Shown here piece by piece: positions 47,901 to 57,900 of a stretch of DNA of 64,000 nucleotides; the first letter of the stretch is position 1; every line of letters starts with the position of its first letter. The translations under genes and the position numbers were made by a program. Location: NCBI GenBank assembly GCA_011799875.1, contig JAAAXO010000108.1, positions 310,001 to 374,000 on the forward strand. Direction: 5' to 3'. The notes below the pieces were generated by a model that was not told where the DNA came from, did no database searches, and saw nothing but the letters and a program-made list of their open reading frames with translations. Origin of the DNA: Thinopyrum elongatum. Lineage: Eukaryota; Streptophyta; Magnoliopsida; Poales; Poaceae.

Positions 47901-49484
47901 ATAGCCTCTGGACGAAATTTATGAAGTGGCATCTTGTATATTTCGTCCAAGGCTTCCTGCACTCCTTATGGTGGCTTCAAAGTCCTGAAATCATCACTTG
48001 TAACTCCGTTCTTGTTCCCCTTGCGCATGCCATCATCTCCATGCTTGAACTTGCTCCAAGGTTCCTCTTTCTTGTCCAAGCTAGGCCCTTCATTTGTAAG
48101 CAAAACAAATGTATCCAATTTAGGCAGCATCATATTCTCATGAACTTTAGAATCATTACCAAGAAACGAAAGTACCTGATAATTTAATTGGCGTGCGCAA
48201 GCTCTAGTAATTGGTCCAGTATGTATAGAAGCAGAGGCTGTGGGTGTAACAATGGTATTGATGTCCTCATCAGCAGCGGTGGTGGTATATGGTGCGGCGG
48301 CGGCGTGACAAACTGTGACAGAACTCGAAACTCTAGGGACTAGACGCTAAGACCAGCAACTAGACACGACGATGCAACCGCAAACTCAACAAAGCAAAAA
48401 CCCTAAAAAGATTATGCAAAGGCTCAGATTGGTTCGGATATGATGAACTAACCCTAATTTTTTTTTTGGCTTTTTCGTGGACTGTAGGTATGAAGAACAG
48501 ACTCAATCTAAACTACGAAAAACTGTAAAATCTCACCGAGCAACCTGGAAATCTGATACCACTTGATAGAGGCGAGGGTGTCCTGATCTTTCGATGAGAT
48601 GATAGCTATCGTTTTTGGTGGAGTAGACTTTGACGATCCGACTACGAACGTGCGAGGACGTCGCGCCTTAGCAATCGCTAAACCAACTCCGAGAGGTTAT
48701 TGACCACGCCGGAGCACAATCAACCTGACCACGAGGGTCTATCTCCTGCAAGCAAACGAAGAACAAGAAGAAACTAAGATTTGCAATCTGGATATTGCGA
48801 ATATAAGATGAAAGCTTTATTGATCAAGGTGGGGTTCTGTGACGTCTTGGTCTGGTCGTTGAACACAAACGAAGTACGCGAAGTTGCAGCTATGGCGAAC
48901 TTTTAATCTAAACAAAACCCAAAGTCTAAACGGTGCCCTAAGGGCTGTATATATGGAGGAAGAGGAGGGGATTTCGTGGCCCTTGAAGGAGGGGTCCGAA
49001 ACCAACCCTATCTCTTGTTTCCCCACACATACGGACTCTAAAAACAACCTATACTCAAGTATTTCGAAATTACATGGGCCTGGCCCAATAATAAGGTGAC
49101 GCAGCACCTATAATAGCCTCTGGACGAAATTTATGAAGTGACATCTTGTATATTTCGTCCAAGGCTTCCTGCACTCATTATGGTGGCTTCAAAGTCCTGA
49201 AATCATCACTTGTAACTCCGTTCTTGTTCCCCTTGTGCATGCCATCATCTCCATGCTTGAACTTGCTCCAAGGTTCCTCTTTCTTGTCCAAGCTAGGCCC
49301 TTCATTTGTAAGCAAAACAAATGTATCCAATTTAGGCAGCATCATATTCTCATGAACTTTAGAATCATTACCAAGAAACGAAAGTACCTGATATTTTAAT
49401 TGGCTTGCGCGAGCTCTAGTAATTGGTCCAGTATGTATAGAAGCAGGGGCTGTGGGTGTAACAATGGTATTGATGTCCTCATCA
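44919..49484 (-). repeat. CRM tandem array 3 (three units plus closing LTR)
   Basis: LTRs lie at 44919-45846, 46138-47059, 47351-48272 and 48564-49484. Leader pieces of 291 bp are at 45847-46137, 47060-47350 and 48273-48563. Spacing is 1219, 1213 and 1213; the first is longer because a G-run at about 45319 has expanded. The first three LTRs are type 2 and the last is type 1. The closing LTR ends exactly against E2 LTR sequence, so its right edge is the only surviving outer terminus of the original CRM insertion. Confidence 0.93.
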
Positions 49485-50008
49485 AGAGGATCGTTGGTGA
49501 TGACGATGGCTTCGATTTCCCCCTACTGGAGGGAAGTTTCCCCGGCAGAATAGCTCTGCCGGAGCCCTAGATTGGTTCCGCCCAAGTTCCACCTCGAGAC
49601 GGCGGCGCTTCATCCCGAAAGCTTCCTTCTGATTTTTTTCCAGGTCAAAACACACCATATAGCAGAAGATGGGCATCAGGGGCCTTCCAGGTGGCCCACA
49701 AGGCAGGGGGCGCGCCCCCACCCTTGTGGATGGCTGGTGGCCCCCCTCTGGTGCTTTCTTCGCCCAATATTTTTTATATATTCCAAAATAATTCTTCGTG
49801 AAGTTTCAGGACTTTTGGAGTTGTGTAGAATAGGTCTCTAATATTTGCTCCTTTTCCAGTCCAGAATTCCAGCTGCCAGCATTCTCCCTCTTCATGAAAA
49901 CCTTATAAAATAAGAGAGAAAAGACATAAGTATTGTGATATAATGTGTAATAACAGCCCATAATGCGATAAATATCAATATAAAAGCATGATGCAAAATG
50001 GATGTATA
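49485..50008 (-). repeat. E2 5' LTR, second segment
   Basis: Resumes at AGAGGATCGTTGG, equivalent to 7744 in the other LTR, and runs to the decayed end GATGTATA. The next five bases, ATGCT, are E2's right-hand target duplication. Confidence 0.9.
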
Positions 50009-50013
50009 ATGCT

Positions 50014-52490
50014 CCTAGGGGGATAGATTGGTAGGAGAAGACCATCGCTCGTCCCCGACCGCCACTCATAAGGAAGACAATCAATAAATAAATCATGCTC
50101 TGACTTCATCACATAACGGTTCACCATACGTGCATGCTACGGGAATCACAAACTTTAACACAAGTATTTCTACAATCCACAATTACTCACTAGCATGACT
50201 CTAATATCACCATCTTTATATCTCAAAACAATCATAAGGAATCAAACTTCACATAGTATTCAATGCACTTTATATGAAAGTTCTTATTATATCCCTCTTG
50301 GATGCCTATCATATTAGGACTAAATTTATAACCAAAGCAAATTACCATGCTGTTTAGAAAGACTCTTAAAATAATATAAGTGAAGCATGAGAGTTCAATA
50401 ATTTCTATAAAATAAAACCACCGTCGTGCTCTAAAAAGATATAAGTGAAGCACTAGAGCAAAATTGCCTAGCTCAAAAGATATAAGTGAAGCACATAGAG
50501 TATTATAATAAATCACGATTCATGCGTGTCCCTCTCAAAAGATGTGTACAGCAAGGATGATTGTGGCAAACTAAAAATCAAAGACTCATATCATACAAGA
50601 CGCTCCAAGCAAAACACATATCATGTGGTGAATAAAAATATAGCCTCAAGTAAATTTACCGATAGACGAAGACGAAAGAGGGGATGCCTTCCGGGGCATC
50701 CCCAAGCTTAGGCTCTTGGTTGTCCTTGAATATTACCTTGGGGTGCCTTGGGTATCCCCAAGCTTAGGCTCTTGCCACTCCTTATTCCATAGTCCATCAA
50801 ATCTTTACCCAAAACATGAAAACTTCACAACACAAAACTCAACAGAAAACTCGTGAGATCCGTTAGTACAAGAAAATAAAATCACCACTTTTGGTACTGT
50901 TGTGAACTCATTATTTATTTATACTAGTGTAATATATACCATATTCCAACTTCTCCATGATTCATACCCCCCGATACTACCCATAGATTCATCAAAATAA
51001 GCAAACAACACAAAGAAAACAGAATCTGTCAAAAACAGAACAGTCTGCGAAGATCCGAATTGTTCTAATACTTCTCTAACTCCAAAAATTCTGAAAAATT
51101 AGGACAAGAGAGGAAATTTGTATATCAATCTCGTGTAAACAATTCAGGGTTTTTCAATTCTCCAGTGAATTATGAAAATTCTGTGACTGGATGCAAAATT
51201 TTCTGTTTTTTTCAGCAAGATCAAATCAACTATCACCGTAAGCCATCCCAAAGGTCTTACTTGGCACAAACACTAATTAAAATACCAAAACACAATTACT
51301 ACAGAGGTAATAACATGTAATTTCATAAAAACAGAAAAGAAAAATATTGGGTTGTCTCCCAACAAGCGCTTTTCTTTAAAGCTTTTTAGCTAGGCGTTGA
51401 TAATTTTAATGATGCTCACATGAAAGATAGCAATTGAAACACGAAGAGAGCATCATAAAACATGTAACAAACATATTTAAGTCTAACATACTTCCTATGC
51501 ATAGGCATTTTATAAGCAAACAAACTATCAAGGCAAGCAAAAACTAGCATATGCAAGGAAGAAGAAAGAAGCAATAGCAATCTCAACATAACGAGAGGTA
51601 ATTTAATAACATGAAAATTTCTACCACAATATTTTCCTCTCTCATAATAATTACATGTGGGATCATACTCAAATTCAACAACATAGCTATCACATAACAT
51701 ATTCTCTAGATGATCCACATGCATGAAAAGTTGACACTCAGGATTGTGGGATTAACATTAACTAAAGTCATGACCTCTCCAAACCCAGTTTTATCAAAAA
51801 TTTCATAAGATTGATCATACTCCAGAGTTGTGGGATCATTATTACCTAGAGTTGACACTCTTCCAAACCCACTTTCAATATTATTGCAAACATATTCATC
51901 ATGAGGCTTAAATAAATTTTCAAGATCATCAGAAAAATCACCCCAATCATGATCATTGCAACAAGTAGCGGTCATAGCAAAATTAGCATCCCCAAGCTTA
52001 GGATTTTGCATATCATTAGCACAATCGACATTAATAGAATTTATAATAACATCATTGCGATCATGCTTTTCATCCAAAGAGCTATCGTGAATCACTTCAT
52101 AAATTTCTTCTTTTAACACTTCATCACAATTTTCAGATTCACGAATTTCAAGCAAAACTTCATAAAGATAATCTAGTGCACTCAAATCACTAGAAATTGG
52201 TTCATCATAATTGGATCTCTTAAAAAGATTAGCAAGTGGATGAGGATCCATAAACTCTTTGCTTCCTAATTTTGAATAAAATACACAATTATGGCAAGCA
52301 AACAGGCAAACAAACCAAGTAAGACATAAGGGCAAACGAAAAGGCAACGGAAAGAAGGTGAATAAAAAGGCAAATATTTTTGTGTTTTTTTGAAAATCGT
52401 TTTAGAAGTGGGGAAGAGGAAAACGAGAGGCAAATGGGGAATAATGTAATACAAGAGATGAGAGTTTATGATGTGTACTTGGTATGTCTT
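50014..52490 (-). other. E1 interior, 5' part (first piece)
   Basis: Continues the E1 sequence interrupted at 6764. Two near-identical CATCCCCAAGCTTAGGCTCTTG blocks sit at about 50695 and 50752. From 50800 to 51400 it is AT-rich with no recognisable frame; the one ORF of interest is at 51706-52251. The last five bases, GTCTT, are duplicated after the solo LTR. Confidence 0.75.
51706..52251 (-). CDS. E1 ORF of unknown function (181 aa)
   Basis: The start taken is ATG 52251 (MDPHPLANLFKRSNYDEPI); an in-frame ATG at 52347 would add 32 hydrophobic residues that look like leader translation. The product is acidic, with many Asp/Glu/Asn. It includes ALDYLYEVLLEIRESENCDE and LKEEIYEVIHDSSLDEKHD, then repeated short GFGxVxTLxNxxPT segments (FGRVSTLGNNDPT and FGEVMTLVNVNPT), an internal duplication. 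There is no zinc knuckle, protease or RT motif. It is the only sizeable open frame of a retrotransposon without gag-pol and lies in the gag position after the primer site. I do not recognise the family; whether it is translated is unknown. Confidence 0.45.
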   Translation of the reverse strand: MDPHPLANLFKRSNYDEPISSDLSALDYLYEVLLEIRESENCDEVLKEEIYEVIHDSSLDEKHDRNDVIINSINVDCANDMQNPKLGDANFAMTATCCNDHDWGDFSDDLENLFKPHDEYVCNNIESGFGRVSTLGNNDPTTLEYDQSYEIFDKTGFGEVMTLVNVNPTILSVNFSCMWII

Positions 52491-53329
52491 TGTCGGTGTA
52501 CTAAGTATTGGGCCATTAGTACCCCATACTTGTGCACGGGCAGTTGTAGCCAAGCCCGCGGCAAGGCTTGTCGGGGGAACAGTTGGAGATTAATTCAAGG
52601 TTGTCAAAAGGGACACCCAAACCAAGAATCAGAGGACCAGGAGATAATAAAGGGCTGAAGGCCGAAGATTAGGCCCCCGGCAAGATCTTGCCGGGGTAGC
52701 TTGCGGAGCCCGGCAAGAATTGTGCCTGGCAAGATTTGTGCCCGGCAAGATTTGCGCCCCGGCAAGATTCTATCATTGTGCCACCGCTTCAGCACAGCAA
52801 CCATCCTGGCATTCTGGGCCCTTTTCTGGATGCGTGGCAATGCGCCAATGGAGGAGAGCTTAAGTGGTGCTGATGGGATGGCCCCTTTTTCCATCCCCAA
52901 GAAAATGAGGACACCTAAACGGACACCTCATGGTGCATTAAATGCATTTGTCCTAAACCGTCAGTGGTTAGGTATGATAACCCTGTAGCTACTTTACACC
53001 TCAATGTATGTACATTTTGCCACTGTGGAGACCCCTTTGAACATATAAAAGGAGGCCCAAGGCAACCCCTACCTGGGGAGGATCTTCTGGCCCATTCTGC
53101 ATGCGTAGCTGCTCTTTGAACGTACTGTTCATTGCAAGCGCTCCTGGAGCTTGGGCTCAAGAACACTCTTAATAAAACAAGGCATGAGTAGGGTTTTACG
53201 TTGATTAATGGCCCGAACCTGGGTAAAATCCCATCGCGTTGATCGTTGGTTTTGCTCTTTGTGCATACCTCTCTCCCTGCCGAATCGTAGAAGGGATCCA
53301 CGCGGTCCCATAGGTGTCGTACGCCGACA
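52491..53329 (+). mobile_element. Solo LTR of an unrelated Gypsy-like family
   Basis: 839 bp from TGTCGGTGTAC to GTACGCCGACA, with the duplication GTCTT at 52486-52490 and 53330-53334. The termini form an 8-bp inverted repeat (TGTCGGCG-like). A TATA element (CATATAAAAG near 53043) and AATAAA (53171-53176) show plus orientation. No internal sequence remains, so it arose by LTR-LTR recombination. It contains a 22-bp perfect palindrome (52675-52696) and further CCGGCAAGAT copies. Confidence 0.9.
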
Positions 53330-53334
53330 GTCTT

Positions 53335-53378
53335 GACTTGGCGTAGATCTCCCTGGCAACAGCACCAGAAATCCTTCC
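53335..53378 (-). promoter_or_regulatory. E1 primer binding site region (tRNA-Asp type, decayed)
   Basis: The minus strand at 53350-53367 reads TGGTGCTGTTGCCAGGGA. It is the tRNA-Asp-type site with its CpG positions changed to TpG or CpA, next to the 5' LTR. This matches E2's primer specificity. Confidence 0.8.
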
Positions 53379-54924
53379 TGCTACTTCTTGAGCTTGCGTT
53401 GGTTTTTCCCTTGAAGAGGAAAGGGTGATACAGCACAGTAGAGGTAAGTATTTCCCTCAGTTAAGAACCAAGGTATCAATCCAGTAGGAGAAGAACGCAC
53501 AAATCACCAACACCTGCACAAACAATCAAACACTTGCACCCAACGCAAAAAAGGGGTTGTCAATCCCTTCACTGTCAATTGCAAAAGTGAGATCTGCTAG
53601 AGATAGATAAACAAAAGATAAAATATTTTTGGGTTTTTTGGTATATAGATCTGAAAATAAAAGATTGTAAAATAGTAGATCGAAAAGTAATATGATGGAA
53701 AATAGACCCGGGGGCCATAGGTTTCACTAGAGGCTTCTCTCATGAAGGCAAATAATACGGTGGGTGAACAAATTACTGTCGAGCAATTGATAGAAAAGTG
53801 CAAAGTTATGACGATATCCAAGGCAATGATTATGCATATAGGCATCACGTCCGTGTCAAGTAGGCCGACTCCTGCCTGCATCTACTACTATTACTCCACA
53901 CATCGACCGCTATCCAGCATGCATCTAGAGTATTAAGTTCATAAAGAACGGAGTAACGCCTTAAGTAAGATGACATGATGTAGAGGAATTAACTCAAGCA
54001 ATATGATGAAAACCCCATCTTTTTATCCTCGATGGCAACAATGCAATACGTGTCTCGCTACCCCTACTTTGTCACTGGGTGAAATCACACAATATTGAAC
54101 CCAAAGCTAAGCACCTCTCCCATTGCAAGAAAAACCAATCTAGTTGGCCAAACCAAACCGATAATTCGAAGAGAAATACAAAGATATTAAATCATGCATA
54201 AAAGAATTCTGAGAAGATTCAAATAATATTCATAGATAAGCTGATCATAAATCCACAATTCATCGGATCTCGACAAACACACCGCAAAAGAAGATTACAT
54301 CGGATAGATCTCCAAGAACATCAAGGAGAACGTTGTATTGAGAATCAAAGAGATAGAAGAAGCCATCTAGCTAATAGCTATGGACCCGTAGATCTGAGGT
54401 AAACTACTCACGCATCATCGGAAGGGCAATGGAGTTGATGTAGAAGCCCTTCGTGATCGATTCCCCCTCTGGCGGGATGCCGGAAAAGGCCCCAAGATGG
54501 GATCTCATGGGAACAGAAGGTTGCGGTGGTGGAAAATTGTTTTCGTGGATGCCTCTGGTGGTTCTGGAATATATATGAATGTATAGGAGGAAGACCTTGG
54601 TCAGGAGGTCACCAAGGGGCCCACAAGGTAGGGGGCGCGCCCTCCACCCTTGTCGCCACCTCGTGGCTCTTCTGACTTGGACTGCAAGTCCGCTGGTTGT
54701 CTTCTGGTCCAAGAAAAATCATCGTGAAATTTTATTCCGTTTGGTATTCCTTTTCTGCGAGGCTCAAAAACAAGGAAAAAACAGAAACAGGCACTGGGCT
54801 CTAGGTTAATAGGTTAGTCCCAAAAATAATATAAAATAGCATATTAATGCATATAAAACATCCAAAACAGATAATATAATAGCATGGAACAATAAAAAAT
54901 TATAGATACGTTGGAGACGTATCA
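53379..54924 (-). repeat. E1 5' LTR (right copy)
   Basis: 1546 bp from TGCTACTTCTTGAGC to GGAGACGTATCA, collinear with 3828-5385, followed by CATGT. Both ends are intact, unlike the left copy. Confidence 0.92.
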
Positions 54925-57900
54925 CATGTGCCTTGAAGTCCACACAAGTCCATTACAGATAGGCCATTTTGTGAAGGTTTTTTTCAGACTTGTTGTACTG
55001 CAAGTTTAGTATTTTTCCCCACAAATAGTGCACATAAGATGGCTCAGTGCAAAGGCATTTGAATTTTTGAGCTTTTTTCATTTTCTTTGTTTATTTTCAA
55101 ACTTGGGTCAAACTTTCAGTGTTGACCATTCATACAAAATGGTATGGAATTGCTACTTGCCTTGTGCCAAGTTCATCCAACAGCAATATTGTAGCATAAA
55201 ATGATTTTTCAAACATGGGTAAAACATGCAATGTTGACCATTCACACAAAATGGTTTTGAATTGCTACTTGCCTTGTGCCAAGTTCATCCAACACCGATA
55301 TTGTAGTATAAAATGATTTTTCAAAACTTTCAGGAGGAATCTACATCACACTTGTAGTGCAAATTTGGGCCTTTTTGGATAATTCAATGAAATTGAACTA
55401 AATGCATGGAGTATAGCAATGTTACTCTAAAACTGCATAAACCTGGTTAGTGCCCATATAATGTGACCTGCTTTTGATGAAAAATGAAATGAAACAAATT
55501 TCAAAATTATTTAAGGCACTTCCTTCACAAAGAAAAGCCATTTCAGGGGCTTGGAAAATGGAAAATTAATTTTTTTATTACAAAATAATTGCAAATTCCT
55601 ATGAAACATTGTCCGCTACAGTTACACAAATAGTTGTGCCAAATTTGGGCATGTTATCATGGTTTTTGCCATGTATGTGGCCATTTTCATGTGCATGTGT
55701 GCCTTGAAATCCACACAAGTCCATTGTAGATAGGCCATTTTGTAGTGCAAATTTTAGGAGCAATCTACATCACACTTGTAGTGCAAATTTCGGCCTTTTT
55801 GGATAATTCAATGAAATTCAACTAAATGCATGGAATATAGCAATATTACTCTGAAATTAGTGAAACCTGGTCAGTTCCGATCCAATGTGTACTGCTATTT
55901 ATGAAAAATGAAATGGAACAAATTTCCAAATTATTTAAGGCACTTCCTTCACAAAGAAAAGCCATTTTAGGGGCTTGGAAAATGGAAAATTAATTTTTTA
56001 TTACAAAATAGTTGCAAGTTCCTATGAAACGTTGCCCACTATGGTTACGCTAATAGTTGTGCCAAATTTGGGCATGTTATCATGGATTTTGCCATGTATG
56101 TGGCCATTGCCATGTGCATGTGCCTTGAAATCCACACAAGTCCATTGTGGATATGCCATTTTGTGAAAGTTTTTCTAGACTTGTTGTACTACAAGTTAAC
56201 TATTTTTACCACAAACAAGTGCACATAAGATGACTCAGTGGAAAGGCATTTGAATTTTTGAGCCTTTTTCATTTTGTTTGTTTACTTTCAAACTTGGGTC
56301 AAACTTGAAGTGTTGACCATTCATACAAAATGGTCTGGAATTGCTACTTGCCTTGTGCCAATTTCATCCAACACCAATATTGTAGCATAAAATGATTTTT
56401 CACAAATTTCAGGAGCAATCTACATCACACATGTAGTGCAAATTTTGGCCTTTTCGGACAATTCAATGAAATTCAACTAAATGCATGGAATATAGCAATA
56501 TTACTCTTAAATTGGTAAAACCTGGTCAGTGCCCATCCAATGTGTCCTGCTTTTGATGAAATATGAAATTGTACAAATTTCAAAATTATTTGAGGCACTT
56601 CCTTCACAAAGAATAGCCATTTAGGGGCTTGGAAAATGGAATTAATTTTCTATTACATAAAAATTGCAAATTCCTATGAAACATTGTCCAGTATGGTTAC
56701 ACCAATAGTTGTGCCAAATTTGGGCATGTTATCGTTAATTTTGCCATGTATGTAGTCATTTCCATGTGCATGTGCCTTGAAATCCACACAAGTCCATTGT
56801 AGATAGGCTATTTTGTGAAGTTTTTTTCAGACTTGTTGTACTACAAGTTTAGTATGTTTCCCGCAAACAAGTGCACATAAGATGGCTTAGTGCAAAGTTA
56901 TTTGAATTTTTGAGCCTTTTTTCATTTTCTTTGTTTATTTTTAAACTTGGTTCAAACTTTCAGTGTTGACCATTCATTCAAAATGGTATGGAATTGCTAC
57001 TTGCCTTGTGCCAAGTTCATCCAACACCAATATTGTAGCATAAAATGATTTTTCAAACATGGGTCAAACTTGCAGTGTTGACCATTCACACAAAATGGTT
57101 TTTAATTCCTACTTGCCTTGTGCTAAGTTCATCCAACACCGATATTATAGAATAAAATTATTTTTCAAAATTTCAAGAGCAATCTACATCACACTTGTAG
57201 TGCAAATTTGGGCCTTTTAGGATAATTCAATGAAATTCAACTAAATGCATGGAATGTAGCAATGTTACTCTAAAACTACATAAACCTGGTCAGTGCCAAT
57301 CCAACGTGTCCTGCTTTTGATAAAAATGAAATGGAACAAATTTCAAAATTATTTAAGGCACTTTTTTCACAATGAAAAGCCATTTCAGGGGCTTGGAAAA
57401 TGGCAAATTAATTTTTTTATTACAAAATAATTGCAAATTCCTATGAAACATTGTCCACTATGGTTACACCAATAGTTGTGCCAAATTCAGGCATGTTATC
57501 ATGGATTTTGCCATGTACGTGGCCATTTCCATGTGCATGTGACTAGAAATCCACACTAGTCCATTGTAGATATGCCATTTTGTAGTGCAAATTTTAGGAG
57601 GAATCTACATCACACTTGTAGTGCAAATTTGGGCCTTTTCGGATAATTCAATGAAATACAACTAAATGCACAGAATATAGAAATATTACTATGAAATTGG
57701 TGAAACCTGGTCAGTGCCAATCCAATGTGTACTGCTTTTTATGAAAATGAAATGGAACAAATTTCAAAATTATTTAAGGCACTTCCTTCTCAAAGAAAAG
57801 CCATTTCATGGGCTTGGAAAATGGAAAATTAATTTTTATTACACAATATTTGCAAATTCCTATGAAACATTGTCCACTCTGGTTGCGCCAATAGTTGTGC

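Larger units (their letters stand above)
23230..49484. mobile_element. CRM-clade retrotransposon composite block (26 kb)
   Basis: The whole interval is made of one retrotransposon family: thirteen essentially complete LTRs, two LTR fragments, leaders, gag and pol pieces, in both orientations. The LTR starts TGATGAGGACATC and the pol frame runs about 102 codons into it. Both features are hallmarks of CRM (centromeric) chromoviruses such as cereba/CRW. The right end is an exact LTR terminus (CATCA at 49480-49484) against E2 LTR sequence AGAGG. The left end is a broken LTR, and 149 bp of E2 are missing. Order: LTR fragment, LTR + pol, element A, permuted element, array, element C, element D, array. 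Confidence 0.9.
6765..50008 (-). mobile_element. E2: Athila-type Ty3/Gypsy retrotransposon
   Basis: Duplication ATGCT lies at 6760-6764 and 50009-50013. The left LTR is 6765-8019 plus 14968-15234, split by E3. The right LTR is 22420-23229 plus 49485-50008, split by the CRM block. LTR ends read TGATGACCCAC..GACGTATCA on the plus strand; the final right-hand copy has decayed to GATGTATA. A tRNA-Asp-type primer site at 22391-22408 and a purine tract at 15235-15250 show minus orientation. The interior (15235-22419) holds a decayed gag-pol and a further ORF. The RT and integrase resemble the Athila clade. Confidence 0.92.
3828..54924 (-). mobile_element. E1: outermost LTR retrotransposon, non-autonomous, hosting all other insertions
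   Basis: The element is bounded by the 5-bp duplication CATGT at 3823-3827 and 54925-54929, and the satellite resumes directly after it. LTRs lie at 3828-5385 and 53379-54924. The primer site is next to the right LTR and the purine tract next to the left LTR, so the element reads on the minus strand. Without nested insertions its interior is only about 3.9 kb and contains no gag, protease, RT or integrase. It has one ORF of 181 codons (51706-52251). The LTR starts TGATACGTCTCC on the minus strand, a terminus I associate with very abundant Triticeae Gypsy families. Its primer site and purine tract resemble those of E2, so an Athila-type element could have mobilised it (inference). Confidence 0.9.

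Noticed and set aside
23315..49099. Recurrent 69-96-codon ORFs in every CRM LTR on both strands
   Set aside because: They repeat because the LTR repeats. They overlap the promoter/leader region and each other on opposite strands, and only the sense-strand pol tail is a real coding segment.
31505..49484. CRISPR-like regular spacing
   Set aside because: The repeats are 922-bp LTRs with identical 291-bp leader spacers in a plant genome, not short repeats with unique spacers.
52604..53436. ORFs of 78-173 codons across the solo LTR
   Set aside because: They span the LTR boundary and the E1 primer site and overlap on both strands, so they are not genes.
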